DNA of 64,000 nt, taken from Altererythrobacter sp. Root672 (GTDB lineage Bacteria; Pseudomonadota; Alphaproteobacteria; Sphingomonadales; Sphingomonadaceae). Every line of letters starts with the position of its first letter. The first letter of the stretch is position 1. The position numbers were made by a program, and so were the translations under genes. The notes under the pieces were generated by a model. That model did no database searches. It saw only the letters and a program-made list of their open reading frames with translations, and had not been told where the DNA came from. The stretch is from the NCBI RefSeq assembly GCF_001427865.1, contig NZ_LMHH01000003.1, positions 256 to 64,255 on the forward strand, read 5' to 3'. Shown piece by piece: positions 28,401-37,017 of the stretch.

Positions 28401-29210
28401 GTGAACGAGGCAGAAGAGATCGTCTGCGACGTCCGCACGTCCATGAAATACGTCGTGCGCGGCGAGAAGGCGACGTTCCACGCCGGCGACCGCTCGAAGA
28501 GCTACTGGCCGGTGGACGAGCACGATGTGACAATTCACGACGTCCGCCCGATCCGCGACCGGCTCTCGTTCGACCGCAACGGCTTCGTGCTGGCGGATGA
28601 GCCGACCGACGTGACCGACTTCACCGACCAGGACGAACTCGCGCGCTACTGCCGCCAGACCGAGGCGCTGGTCCAGCGGCTGACCGGCGCGGACAAGGTC
28701 GTCAGCTTCGGCCCGATGATCCGTACCAATGCCGGCGGCGCGCATGGCCATAACCAGCCTGCACATGGCGCTCATGTGGACTACGGCGCGCGCACCGTTG
28801 CCGACTTCACACGTGACCTGCTTCCGGCCGACGAAGCCGATCTGCGGCTCGAACGACGCCACATGTTGATCAACATCTGGCGTCCGATCGTGATGGTCGA
28901 AAGCGCCCCGCTGGCGGTGTGCGACGCGAGCACGGTCAGCCGCGAGGACTTGTTCGATAGCGAGGTCGTCGGCGGCCTAGGCGACTTCGGGCGGCGTTCG
29001 CTGTGGGGCTTCAACCTCGCGTTCAATCCCGCGCACCGCTGGTACTGGGTGCCGCACATGCAGCCGTGGGAAGCGCTGGTGTTCAAGCTGTTCGACAGCG
29101 ATCCGGACGCGACCCAGTTCACCGCCCACAGCGCTTTCGAGGACCCTAACACCCCGCCCGACGCCGCGCCGAGGCAAAGCGTCGAGCTGCGGACGATTGC
29201 CTACCTTTAG
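28401..29210 (+). CDS. CmcJ/NvfI-family iron oxygenase-like protein
   Basis: This 269-residue protein matches the CmcJ/NvfI family, known from cephamycin biosynthesis (CmcJ), from fungal meroterpenoid formation (NvfI, a non-heme iron isomerase/oxygenase) and from gibberellin desaturase relatives. Key residues visible: HVD at 125-127 and His243 (FTAHSAF) as the likely 2-His-1-carboxylate iron site, Arg264 (VELR) as the likely 2-oxoglutarate anchor. The conserved middle LINIWRP and HRWYWVPHM segments are also present. The GTG start has an AGGAGAG site ahead. It stands between two divergent/convergent neighbours of the catabolic block. The reaction is unknown; hydroxylation, desaturation or ring rearrangement are all possible. 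Confidence 0.82.
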   Translation: MNEAEEIVCDVRTSMKYVVRGEKATFHAGDRSKSYWPVDEHDVTIHDVRPIRDRLSFDRNGFVLADEPTDVTDFTDQDELARYCRQTEALVQRLTGADKVVSFGPMIRTNAGGAHGHNQPAHGAHVDYGARTVADFTRDLLPADEADLRLERRHMLINIWRPIVMVESAPLAVCDASTVSREDLFDSEVVGGLGDFGRRSLWGFNLAFNPAHRWYWVPHMQPWEALVFKLFDSDPDATQFTAHSAFEDPNTPPDAAPRQSVELRTIAYL

Positions 29211-29224
29211 GCCAACCTGCTGAG

Positions 29225-30409
29225 TTAGCTCGTTTCCAACTCCACCGGGCTCGCCGTCTCCAGCCCCTTGGTGAACATCAGCCGCTGCAGCCGCACATCG
29301 GGATCGCGCGCCATCGCCCGCATCCCCTCGAGCGCCGCCTCCAGTTCGGCCCCGCCACCGTTCGCATGGAACACGAAGCGCTTGTAGGCCGTCGCCTGGG
29401 GCGAGGTGCGTTCGAGATAGATCCGCCGCCGGTCCTCCGCCCAGCGGTCGAGCAGCGCCGGATCCGCGGCCTCCAGCACCACAGCCGCCAGCGTCGGCCA
29501 CAGCGAGAAGGCATCGAACAGCCCGGTCGTGAGCCCGAACCCGCCGGTCGGATTGGTCACATGCGCGGCATCGCCCGCCAGCACCACGCGGCCCCTACGG
29601 AAGGTCTCCGCGCAGCGCTGGTGCATCTTGTACGGCGCGGCGCGGTCAAGCCGGTAGCCCCCTTTGCCGACCAGCAAGTGCTCGTAGGCGGCGGGTACGC
29701 GGTCGAGGAAGCTGTCCTCGGGCAGCGACGCGTCTTCCATGTAAGTGCAGCGCCACAGGCCGTCCCTGGCGATCTTGACGATAACCGCGCCCCATTTGTC
29801 GTCGATCACCATAGTCGAGAGGCCGTAATCGGCGCTCTCGAAGTCGTGATAGACGTTGGTGGCCACGAAGCGTTCGGGCCAGGTGAAGCCTTCGAAGGCG
29901 AGTCCGAGTTCGTGCCTCACCGTGCTGCCCGCGCCGTCTGCGCCGACGATCCAGCGGGCGCGCAGCTCCTCGCCCGCGTCGGTCGTGAGGGTCACCCCGT
30001 CAGCGTCCTGCACCAGCCGCTCAAGCCGCGTGCCGAAGCGCACTTCGGCGTTGGGCAGCGTCTCCAGTCTGTCGCGCGCGATCTTGGCCAACCGGTCCTG
30101 GCCGAGGTGAATGTTGTAAGGAAACCGCGTCGTGCCCTGGAGCACCGAAAGATCGTAGCCGATCCGCTCGCCGGTCTTCCTGACCAGCCACAAGTAGTCC
30201 TGCTTGGGAAAGCCGATCCGTTCGGCTTCCTCGCGGATGCCGAGCCGTTCCAGCCCGTCGAGCGTCGACCAGTGATAGACTGCTGCGCGCGGGCTATCGA
30301 TCACCGCGTCGCCGGCCTCGATCAGCAGCACGTCCGCCCCGGCCTGCGCCAGGCCGAGCGCGGTGATGAAGCCGGTCGGTCCACCGCCGACGACGATCAC
30401 GTCCTTCAT
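29225..30409 (-). CDS. FAD-dependent aromatic monooxygenase (copy 2)
   Basis: This 394-residue class A flavin monooxygenase is a paralogue of the enzyme at 24472. The FAD motif is GGGPTG (8-13), the DG motif is in GADGAGST (156-163), and GDAAH is at 279-283, followed by NPTGGFGLTTG. Shared with copy 1 are GFTWPERFVATN and the HQRCAETF region. The ATG at 30409 has a GGAGAG ribosome-binding site. The frame stays open to 30472 without one. It is divergent from the serine-hydrolase operon, with 111 bases between the starts that likely hold both promoters. It may act on a second ring or a later intermediate. Confidence 0.92.
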   Translation of the reverse strand: MKDVIVVGGGPTGFITALGLAQAGADVLLIEAGDAVIDSPRAAVYHWSTLDGLERLGIREEAERIGFPKQDYLWLVRKTGERIGYDLSVLQGTTRFPYNIHLGQDRLAKIARDRLETLPNAEVRFGTRLERLVQDADGVTLTTDAGEELRARWIVGADGAGSTVRHELGLAFEGFTWPERFVATNVYHDFESADYGLSTMVIDDKWGAVIVKIARDGLWRCTYMEDASLPEDSFLDRVPAAYEHLLVGKGGYRLDRAAPYKMHQRCAETFRRGRVVLAGDAAHVTNPTGGFGLTTGLFDAFSLWPTLAAVVLEAADPALLDRWAEDRRRIYLERTSPQATAYKRFVFHANGGGAELEAALEGMRAMARDPDVRLQRLMFTKGLETASPVELETS

Positions 30410-30520
30410 CGGTTTCTCTCCACTTCCGGCACGATGCGCGTTGCAATCGGTGCTGCCAAGCCCCTTCCGCAACCGCGCAAGCTGGCTTAGGACTAAGTCA
30501 ATAAGAACGCCGGAGAGGAC

Positions 30521-31753
30521 ATGGCGCTGTCAGACCTGAACGAAGTTGTCGAAGCGCGCGGCGCGGAATTCCGGCTGCGTGGCCGCTATGACGAACGCTT
30601 TCGCCCGGTGGTCGATGCCTTCATCGAGAACTTCGAGGTCGAGGAAGAACTCGGCGCCGGCACCTCGGTGGTGCTCGATGGCGAGACGGTGGTCGACCTG
30701 TGGGGCGGCTGGGCCCGCGCCGACCAGTCGGAGGAATGGGACGAGCATTCCACCGTCTGCATGATGAGCGTCGCCAAGGGCGTGACCGGCGTATGCTTCA
30801 ACATGTTGATCGACCGCGGGTTGGTCGATCCGGATCAGCCGATCGCGCATTACTGGCCGGAGTTCGGCCAGGCCGGGAAAGAGCACATCACCGTGCGCAT
30901 GGTGCTCGATCACACCGCGGCGATCCCGGTGCTGACCAACGACACGATGTATCCGGGCGGGTTCTTCGACTACCCGGCCTACATCCGCGCGCTCGAGGTG
31001 CAGGAGCCGCTGTGGCAGCCGGGCACTCGCGCAGCATACCACGTGCACAACCAGGGCTTCCTGCTGGGCGAGATCATGCGCCGGGTTACGGGCACGACGG
31101 TCGGGCCGTTCCTGCGGGAGAATGTCACCCGGCCGCTCCATGCCGAATACTACATCGGCGGGATGGATGAGCAGCAGCAGGCGCACGTTGCTGAAGTGCT
31201 GCCCAACACCGGCGCTCGGCTATTCGCGGCCAAGGACCAGAGCGTTCCGGCCAAGCCCTCTACGCCGGAAGGCTGGCAGGATGGCGTCGTGCTGCGCAGC
31301 TTCGCCTTCCTGCAGAACCCGCATGAGCCGTGGCACACGACGATGAACTCGCCGATCTGGCGCACCTGCGAGATCGCCAGCGGATCGGGCCACGGCAACG
31401 CCCGCGGTGTGGCGCGCATCTACGGCGCGGTCGTGGGCGAAGTGAACGGCGTCTCGCTGCTCTCCAGGGAGCAGCTCGAACGCATGATCACCGAGCAGCA
31501 CAACCAGATCGAACTGCTGCAGGAACGGCCCTACCACCAGGCGATGGGCGTTCTGCTGAACACCCCGGAAGCGGTCTACATGGGCCCGAACCCGCGCAAC
31601 TTCGGCCACCACGGCCTCGGCGGTTCAATCGGGTTCGGTGATCCGGATGCGAAGCTCGGCTTCTCCTACTGCTGCAACCAGATGCATGCAGTCGGCACCA
31701 ACGGCCCGCGCGCGCGTCGACTGATCGATGCTGTTTACGGGGTGGTGGGGTGA
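30521..31753 (+). CDS. Beta-lactamase-family serine hydrolase, family VIII esterase type (copy 1)
   Basis: This 410-residue protein has the serine beta-lactamase / penicillin-binding fold used by family VIII carboxylesterases. The SxxK motif is SVAK at 83-86. The second catalytic Tyr is Tyr173 in YHVHN, and HHGLGG near the C terminus replaces the KTG triad. There is no signal peptide, so it is cytoplasmic, which favours an esterase or lactonase role over cell-wall work. It opens a same-strand run of genes up to 37802. Ester or lactone cleavage of a pathway intermediate is inference. Confidence 0.88.
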   Translation: MALSDLNEVVEARGAEFRLRGRYDERFRPVVDAFIENFEVEEELGAGTSVVLDGETVVDLWGGWARADQSEEWDEHSTVCMMSVAKGVTGVCFNMLIDRGLVDPDQPIAHYWPEFGQAGKEHITVRMVLDHTAAIPVLTNDTMYPGGFFDYPAYIRALEVQEPLWQPGTRAAYHVHNQGFLLGEIMRRVTGTTVGPFLRENVTRPLHAEYYIGGMDEQQQAHVAEVLPNTGARLFAAKDQSVPAKPSTPEGWQDGVVLRSFAFLQNPHEPWHTTMNSPIWRTCEIASGSGHGNARGVARIYGAVVGEVNGVSLLSREQLERMITEQHNQIELLQERPYHQAMGVLLNTPEAVYMGPNPRNFGHHGLGGSIGFGDPDAKLGFSYCCNQMHAVGTNGPRARRLIDAVYGVVG

Positions 31754-31774
31754 CCATCCGCTACGCCCCCTTAT

Positions 31775-31868
31775 TCGTCATCCCGGACTTGATCCGGGAC
31801 CCATTTCTCGTCCCGGCGATGTCCGTGCGATCCGAGGGATGGGCCCTGAAACAAGTTCAGGGTGACGG
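31775..31868. repeat. Intergenic inverted repeat (REP-like, alphaproteobacterial family A)
   Basis: Arms of about 29 bases face each other: one starts CGTCATCCCGGACTTGATCC and the other, read on the minus strand, starts CGTCACCCTGAACTTGTTTC, with a few mismatches. It is the same family as 49281-49364, common between alphaproteobacterial genes. It can fold into a long hairpin in RNA and may attenuate the operon here. Confidence 0.8.
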
Positions 31869-31923
31869 TTGAGGTTAAGCGCGGCGATAAGATCGGCCCC
31901 GACCCTTTTGGAGAAGATGTGAA

Positions 31924-32322
31924 ATGGACAAGGAACTCTACGACAAGGGCATGAAGATCCGCCGCGAGGTGCTCGGCGATGCCTATGTCGATCGCGCGCT
32001 GGCGAAGTCGGGGCCGTTCAACGATCCGCTGCAGGAACTGGTCACGACTTACTGCTGGGGCTGGTGCTGGGGCCGCGAGGGGCTGGAGAAGCGCGACCGC
32101 AGCCTGATCAATCTCGCCATGATCGCGGTGCTCAACCGGCATAACGAATTGAAGGCGCATATCCGCGGGGCGCTCAACAATGGGCTCAGTCGCGAGGAGA
32201 TCCGCGAAGTGCTGCTGCAAGTCGGCATCTACGGCGGCATCCCGGCGACGGTCGACAGCTTCCGCCTCGCCAACGAGGCCTTCGCCGAGATCGACAACGA
32301 AGCCCAAGAAAAGCTCGACTGA
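31924..32322 (+). CDS. Carboxymuconolactone decarboxylase family protein
   Basis: This 132-residue all-helical protein belongs to the CMD/AhpD-like family. The central segment CWGWCWG (Cys44, Cys48) is followed by REGLEKRDRSLINLAMI and His79, as in PcaC-type gamma-carboxymuconolactone decarboxylases. PcaC decarboxylates the lactone formed after ortho-cleavage of protocatechuate. The two Cys are unusual for PcaC but do not form the CxxC peroxidase motif. The genes after it overlap by one to four bases, so it belongs to a tightly coupled operon. Decarboxylation of a lactone intermediate is the best guess. Confidence 0.85.
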   Translation: MDKELYDKGMKIRREVLGDAYVDRALAKSGPFNDPLQELVTTYCWGWCWGREGLEKRDRSLINLAMIAVLNRHNELKAHIRGALNNGLSREEIREVLLQVGIYGGIPATVDSFRLANEAFAEIDNEAQEKLD

Positions 32323-32798
32323 TGGACGAGATCGCCCAGCTCCTGATCGAGCGCGAATGCGGTCGCTTGCCGCTGCTGTTCGCCAAGTATGCCGATAACG
32401 GCGACCATGCGGCGCTGGCGGCGCTGTTCACGCAGGACTGCGAGTTCGCCCGGCCGTTTCAGCCCGACCATCCGTTCTTCGGCCGTGACCGCGTCCAGGC
32501 GATCTTCCGCGACCGGCCGCCGATCCTGGTGCGGCATATCGTCACCAACGTGCTGGTCGAAGTGGTGAGCGAGACCGAAGCGCGCGGGACCAACTACCTC
32601 GCGATGCTCTCGAGCCACGCCTCGACCGTGCCGCCGCAGCCCTCTGGCGCGCTCTATGTCGGCGGGTTCGAGGATCATTACGTCAAGACCAGCGATGGCT
32701 GGCAGTTCAAGAGCCGGTACGGGCGGGTGGTGCTGCACCAGGGCGGTCCCATGCCCAACATCCCGGCCCCGACCGACGAAGCGAGAGGAGTGATATGA
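32322..32798 (+). CDS. NTF2-like (SnoaL-fold) protein, copy 1
   Basis: This 158-residue protein has the cone-like NTF2/SnoaL fold seen in ketosteroid isomerases, polyketide cyclases, scytalone dehydratase and ring-hydroxylating-dioxygenase beta subunits. The pattern is an N-terminal helix pair, then YADNGDHAALAALFTQDCEF, a run of strands, and GWQFKSR near the end. It overlaps its upstream neighbour by one base and the next NTF2 gene by four. Because both neighbours are enzymes, dehydration, isomerisation or cyclisation of an intermediate is likely. The catalytic residues cannot be assigned safely. Confidence 0.82.
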   Translation: MDEIAQLLIERECGRLPLLFAKYADNGDHAALAALFTQDCEFARPFQPDHPFFGRDRVQAIFRDRPPILVRHIVTNVLVEVVSETEARGTNYLAMLSSHASTVPPQPSGALYVGGFEDHYVKTSDGWQFKSRYGRVVLHQGGPMPNIPAPTDEARGVI

Positions 32799-33208
32799 GC
32801 GTCCAAGCCAGCAACGCCAACGAGCAGCTCGTGCTCGATTTCTTCGAGGTGCTGTCCTCGGGCGATCTCGAGGAACTGCGCAAGTTCTATCACGAGCACT
32901 CGGTGTGGGAGCCCAAGGTCAAGGACATCGCCGGGGCCGGCAAGCACATCGGCATGGACATCATCGACAAGTTCCTCGCCCCGGTGCGCGGGATGTTCGA
33001 GCCGGGCGATCCCAAGGTCCACGTGCAGAACATGTTCTCGGCCGGGCCGTGGGTCTGCGTGGAGAGCTTTTCGACCGGCAAGACGCTCGACGGGCTGATC
33101 TACGAGAACGACTATTGCTGGGTGTTCGAGGTCTCGAACGGCAAGATCGACGCCATGCGCGAGTACATGGATAGCCACTACACGGCCAAACTGTTCGGAA
33201 TGAGCTGA
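32795..33208 (+). CDS. NTF2-like (SnoaL-fold) protein, copy 2
   Basis: This 137-residue protein has the same fold type as its upstream neighbour but low sequence similarity to it. It shows the ketosteroid-isomerase-like opening NEQLVLDFFEVLSSGDLEELRKFYHEHSVWEP and an IGMDIIDKF helix. It overlaps copy 1 by four bases (ATGA), and the SDR follows after three bases. Two adjacent NTF2-fold proteins may form a heteromer or catalyse two successive steps. It resembles limonene-1,2-epoxide hydrolase and SnoaL groups; no assignment is secure. Confidence 0.82.
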   Translation: MSVQASNANEQLVLDFFEVLSSGDLEELRKFYHEHSVWEPKVKDIAGAGKHIGMDIIDKFLAPVRGMFEPGDPKVHVQNMFSAGPWVCVESFSTGKTLDGLIYENDYCWVFEVSNGKIDAMREYMDSHYTAKLFGMS

Positions 33209-33211
33209 GCC

Positions 33212-33967
33212 GTGGCGCGGTTCGATGGCCAACCCATCCTGATCTCCGGCGCCGGGCGCGGGCTGGGTGAGGGGATTGCGAGGCATCTCGCGGCCGAAGG
33301 GGCGATCGTCGGCGTGGCCGACATCAACCAGGACAGCGCGCATCAGGTGGTCGAGGCCATTCGCGCGGCGGGCGGCAAGGCGCATGCCTATGGCGGGGAC
33401 CTTGGCGATCGGAGCCAGTTCTTCAGTGTCGCCGAGGCCTTCCGGTACGATGCGGCTGCGCCACTGAGGGCAGTGGTGAACAATGCCAGCGTGCTGGTCT
33501 ACGAACCGATCGAGCAAGTGACCGAGGAAACGCTCGACCGGATGCTTGCTGCGGGGCTCAAGAGCGTGTTCTGGGGGGTGCAGGCATTCCTTGCCTATCG
33601 GGACGAGGACCAGCCGGGGAACATCCTCAACTACTCCTCCCCGGTCGCCTATCGCGGACGGCCGAATACTGGGGCCTATACCACGATCAAGGCGGGCATC
33701 GCCGGGCTGACCAAGGTGCTGGCTGGGGAGCTTGGCCCGCGCGGTATTCGCGTGAACGCCATCGCGCCGGGCAGCGTGCCGACGCCGGCGACCGAGGGCT
33801 TCGTGACGGCCGAGCAATACGAACAGCGGGCCAAGAACATTCCACTGCGTCGCAACGGCACGCCTGAAGACGTGGCCAAGGCCGCGGCGTTCCTGCTCAG
33901 TGACGAGGCGGCGTTCATCAATGGGGCCATGCTCGCCATCGACGGCGGCATCATCGCGGCGGGATAG
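33212..33967 (+). CDS. SDR family oxidoreductase, copy 1
   Basis: This 251-residue classical short-chain dehydrogenase carries the cofactor motif GAGRGLG (13-19), NNAS (90-93), catalytic Ser at 142-143, and YTTIK (Tyr156, Lys160). An Asp after strand 2 (VADIN) indicates preference for NAD(H). The GTG start lies three bases after the previous stop. It is in the middle of the operon and should oxidise an alcohol or reduce a ketone of the pathway. The loop YRGRPNTGAY before Tyr is longer than usual in hydrophilic residues, which may reflect a polar substrate. Confidence 0.9.
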   Translation: MARFDGQPILISGAGRGLGEGIARHLAAEGAIVGVADINQDSAHQVVEAIRAAGGKAHAYGGDLGDRSQFFSVAEAFRYDAAAPLRAVVNNASVLVYEPIEQVTEETLDRMLAAGLKSVFWGVQAFLAYRDEDQPGNILNYSSPVAYRGRPNTGAYTTIKAGIAGLTKVLAGELGPRGIRVNAIAPGSVPTPATEGFVTAEQYEQRAKNIPLRRNGTPEDVAKAAAFLLSDEAAFINGAMLAIDGGIIAAG

Positions 33968-33971
33968 GGCA

Positions 33972-35117
33972 ATGGCGGAGATCTGGAAGAACCGGCTCGA
34001 CAAGCTGCGCGAGGTCGTTCTCGCCGACATCGCGCGCGGAGATTACTTTGGTGCGGTGCTCACCGTCGGGCGCGGGGGTGAGGTGGTGTTTGCCGAGGCG
34101 ATCGGCGCGGAGGATGGCGCGGGCGAAAAACCGCTGCACTACGACAACGTGTTCTCGATCTTCTCGGTCACCAAGGCCTTCACCAATGTCCTGATCCTCA
34201 AGGCGATCGAGGAAGGTCGATTTGCCCTCACCACCAAGGTGAAGGACGTGCTGCCCGAGTTTACCGGCGCCCCGCGCGAGGATGCGACGTTCTACCACCT
34301 GCTGACCCACACTGCCGGCATGCCCGGCGTATGGTCGCCCAAGCCGGGCATGTACCTCGACCGGCTGCAGGAGCTGTTCGAGGCCTCGATCGCGCACGTC
34401 GCGGGAGAAGTCCCGCCGGGCTCGCGCTGCGATTACTCGCCGCTGGTGAACCACGTGCTGATGGGCACCGCCTTGGTCCGCACCGATCCCAAGGGGCGGA
34501 ACTACCAGACCCTGCTGCATGAGGATCTGTTCGCCCCGATGCGGATGGACAGCACCTCGATGGGTCTGCGTCCCGACCTCAAGGACCGCCACGTCCGCCC
34601 GGATATGCGCGGGACGGTGCCGATCCAGCACCTCAGCCGCAACCTGCCCGGCGATCACGCGCTGTTCGAGGATCCCGAAGTCGAGGCCCCGCACGTCGGC
34701 TGCGCCTCGACCTCATACGATCTCTACCGCTTCGCCGAGATGCTCCGCCGCAAGGGTGAGCTCGATGGAGTGCGCCTCCTCTCGCCCGCCACGCTCCAAC
34801 TGGCGCGGCAGGTCCACACCGGCACCATGCCCAATGAGCTTTACAAGCGGGTGGCCGAAAACGCCGGATGGGAGGTCCCTCCTGCCAACCAGGGCATCGG
34901 CTTCCAGGTGCGCGGTACCGGCGTGTTCCACCACCTGTTCGGCACGCTCGCGAGCCCGGAGACCCACGGCAACTATGGCGCCGGCAGCACCATGTTCTGG
35001 GTCGACCCGGCGCGCGATGTCTCCTTCGCGCTATGCAGTGCCGGGGTGATGACCCAGGCCGCCAATATCGAACGCTGCCAGAAACTGTCCGACCTGGCCT
35101 TGAGCGCGATGATCTAA
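33972..35117 (+). CDS. Beta-lactamase-family serine hydrolase, family VIII esterase type (copy 2)
   Basis: This 381-residue protein is a second class-C-beta-lactamase-fold hydrolase. The SxxK motif is SVTK at 65-68, and Tyr155 in CDYSPLVN is the likely general base. The segment THTAGMPG (about 112-119) is typical of family VIII esterases and EstB. There is no signal peptide. It differs clearly from copy 1 in the second motif, so it is not a recent duplicate. The frame is open upstream to 33900 within the SDR gene, but ATG 33972 begins four bases after the SDR stop. Ester or lactone hydrolysis is inferred. Confidence 0.88.
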   Translation: MAEIWKNRLDKLREVVLADIARGDYFGAVLTVGRGGEVVFAEAIGAEDGAGEKPLHYDNVFSIFSVTKAFTNVLILKAIEEGRFALTTKVKDVLPEFTGAPREDATFYHLLTHTAGMPGVWSPKPGMYLDRLQELFEASIAHVAGEVPPGSRCDYSPLVNHVLMGTALVRTDPKGRNYQTLLHEDLFAPMRMDSTSMGLRPDLKDRHVRPDMRGTVPIQHLSRNLPGDHALFEDPEVEAPHVGCASTSYDLYRFAEMLRRKGELDGVRLLSPATLQLARQVHTGTMPNELYKRVAENAGWEVPPANQGIGFQVRGTGVFHHLFGTLASPETHGNYGAGSTMFWVDPARDVSFALCSAGVMTQAANIERCQKLSDLALSAMI

Positions 35118-35126
35118 TGACCAATC

Positions 35127-35215
35127 CAACCCCTTTCCCGTTCGTCCTGAGCCTGTCGAAGGACGCTAGCGCGGCGCTGGCATGGTTCGACAAGCTCACC
35201 ACCAACGGGGTTGGG
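35127..35215. repeat. Intergenic inverted repeat (family B)
   Basis: CCAACCCC at 35127 and GGGGTTGG ending at 35215 form the outer ends. Inside, TTCGTCCTGAGCCTGTCGAA (35142-35161) and TTCGACAAGCTCACCACCAA (35187-35206) are the two well-known arms of a sphingomonad intergenic repeat. Its translation is a frequent source of false small proteins. It lies between two genes of the same operon. Confidence 0.75.
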
Positions 35216-35242
35216 TTTAGTAGATAAGAACTGGGAGTTTGA

Positions 35243-36805
35243 ATGGCTGACGCGGACATCATTGCCATCGGTTCGGGCCACAACGGCCTAGTCGCCGCGG
35301 CCTATCTCGCGGTGGCGGGCAAGAAAGTGCTCGTGCTCGAACGCAATGAATGGTTCGGCGGCGGGGTCGTCACCCGCGAGCTGACCCAGCCGGGCTTCCG
35401 GCATGACCAGCATTCGATGAGCCACATCTTCATCCAGGGCAATCCGCTGCTGCTGAACGACGAGCTCGGCCTCAAGCGCAAGTACGGGCTCCAGTACGTG
35501 TTCCCCGAAGTGCCGATGATGAGCGTATGGGAAGACGGCTCGACCCTGCCGCTCTACCGCGACCCGGCCAAGTCAGCCGAGGCGATCCGCAAGTTCAGCG
35601 CCAAGGACGCCGAGACATTCCTCGCCATGAGCCGCCAGGCGGCCGAGTGGCTGCCGATGATCCAGGCCGGGCTCTATTCCCCGCCGATGCCGGTCGGCGC
35701 CCAGACCGCGATGATGGACCAGAGCGCCGAAGGGCGTGAGATCATGCGCACCATGGGCATGAGCACGTTCGACCTCATGGGTGAACTGTTCGAACACGAC
35801 AAGGTTAAGGCCCACTTCGGCCGCGTTGCGGGTGAGAACCTGGTCAGCCCGGACGAGAAGGCCACCGGGATCGGCGCTTACGTGTTCCTCGGTTTCCTCG
35901 AGAAGTTCGGTTTCGGCGTGCCGGTCGGCGGCTCGGGCAGCCTGACCAATGCGCTGATCCGCTGCATCGAGGACCACGGCGGCGCGGTGCGCAATAACGC
36001 CCAGGTGCGCGAAGTCGTGACCGACGGTACCCGCGCCACCGGCGTGGTGCTCGACAACGGGGAACGGCTCGCGGCGAGCGAGGGCATCATCGGCGCGATC
36101 CACCCACATCACTTGCCGGACATGGTCCCGGCGCTGCCCACAACGGTCGCCAAGAACGCCCTGCGCACGCACATTACCGAGGCCGCCTGCTTCACCGTCC
36201 ACGCCGCGCTCGATGGGCCGCTCAAGTTCAAGGCCGGCGATCTCTCGGCGGTCATGTACGAACTGATGCCGGCCAATTACGAGGACATGCGCCGCGCTTT
36301 CGACGAGCTGCGCTACGGCAACTTCTCGCCCACCCCGTTGGTCGGCGTCGGGCAGCTGACCCAGCACGACCCGAGCCGCGCGCCCGAGGGCAAGGCGATC
36401 TTCCACGCCTGGGACTACGTGCCCTACCACCGCAAGGACGGCCGCAGCTGGGACGAGTCCAAGCGCGAGTTCGCCGACAAGGTCATCGCGCGCATGGGCG
36501 ACTTTATCGAGAACGTGCCCGATGTCGTGCTCGACTATCACTGCGACAGCCCGGTCGACATGGAGCGCACCAGCCCAAGCTTCTTCCGCGGCGACCTCCA
36601 CGGCATCGCCACCACCACTTACCAGTCTGGGAGCCACCGCCCAACGCCCGAACTCGGTCAGTACCGCGTGCCGGGGGTTGAGCGGCTCTACCTCGTCGGC
36701 CCGTTCCAGCATCCCGGCGGCGGCGTGTTCGGTGCCGGGCGCGCCACGGCGATGGTCATGGCCGAGGATATCGGCGTCGAGTTCGACAGGATCGCCGTCG
36801 CATGA
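35243..36805 (+). CDS. Phytoene-desaturase-like FAD oxidoreductase
   Basis: This 520-residue flavoprotein has the phytoene-dehydrogenase / amine-oxidase layout: FAD motif GSGHNGLVAAAYLAVAGK (10-27), then ERNEWFGGG, and the C-terminal FAD signature VERLYLVGPFQHPGGGVFGAGR (about 475-496), which fits CrtI-like and PYROXD2-like proteins. There are no other carotenoid genes here, so carotenoid desaturation is unlikely. In this setting it should oxidise or isomerise a hydrophobic catabolic intermediate. It is translationally coupled to a 71-residue protein (ATGA), which is in turn coupled to an SDR. Confidence 0.85.
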   Translation: MADADIIAIGSGHNGLVAAAYLAVAGKKVLVLERNEWFGGGVVTRELTQPGFRHDQHSMSHIFIQGNPLLLNDELGLKRKYGLQYVFPEVPMMSVWEDGSTLPLYRDPAKSAEAIRKFSAKDAETFLAMSRQAAEWLPMIQAGLYSPPMPVGAQTAMMDQSAEGREIMRTMGMSTFDLMGELFEHDKVKAHFGRVAGENLVSPDEKATGIGAYVFLGFLEKFGFGVPVGGSGSLTNALIRCIEDHGGAVRNNAQVREVVTDGTRATGVVLDNGERLAASEGIIGAIHPHHLPDMVPALPTTVAKNALRTHITEAACFTVHAALDGPLKFKAGDLSAVMYELMPANYEDMRRAFDELRYGNFSPTPLVGVGQLTQHDPSRAPEGKAIFHAWDYVPYHRKDGRSWDESKREFADKVIARMGDFIENVPDVVLDYHCDSPVDMERTSPSFFRGDLHGIATTTYQSGSHRPTPELGQYRVPGVERLYLVGPFQHPGGGVFGAGRATAMVMAEDIGVEFDRIAVA

Positions 36806-37017
36806 AGATCTACTCCGCCGATAAGAGCGAGCTAATGCAGGTCTCCGTGATCGAGCGGAAGGGCGATGACCTGGTGCTAAAGGGCAAGGTCTTCGGCACG
36901 ATGCCGATGAGCGCGACGCTCACGCCAGAACAAGCGCGCGCAGCGCTTAAGCTGCTTACGCCCAAGCTGATGCTGTTCATCCTCACGCTACCGTTTCGCA
37001 AGGGAGCCGACAAATGA
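36802..37017 (+). CDS. Small hypothetical protein, 71 aa
   Basis: No family is recognised with confidence. The 71-residue protein has a beta-rich start (MKIYSADKSELMQVSVIERKG), a middle that reads KGKVFGTMPMSATL, and a C-terminal hydrophobic helix (LKLLTPKLMLFILTLPF) that could bind a membrane or a partner. It overlaps the flavoenzyme before it and the SDR after it by four bases each, so it is made in fixed ratio with both. It may be an accessory subunit or membrane tether for the flavoenzyme; this is inference. Confidence 0.72.
   Translation: MKIYSADKSELMQVSVIERKGDDLVLKGKVFGTMPMSATLTPEQARAALKLLTPKLMLFILTLPFRKGADK

Noticed and set aside
31771-32307. Minus-strand frame with a tail reading PDQVRDDE
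   Set aside because: It is antisense to the CMD-family gene plus translation of an intergenic repeat.
34633-35283. Minus-strand frame containing VVSLSNHASAALASFD
   Set aside because: Translation of the family B intergenic repeat joined to antisense of the serine hydrolase.
35243-36805. Carotenoid biosynthesis cluster
   Set aside because: Only the desaturase-like flavoenzyme is present; no crtB, crtE, crtY or crtZ neighbours.
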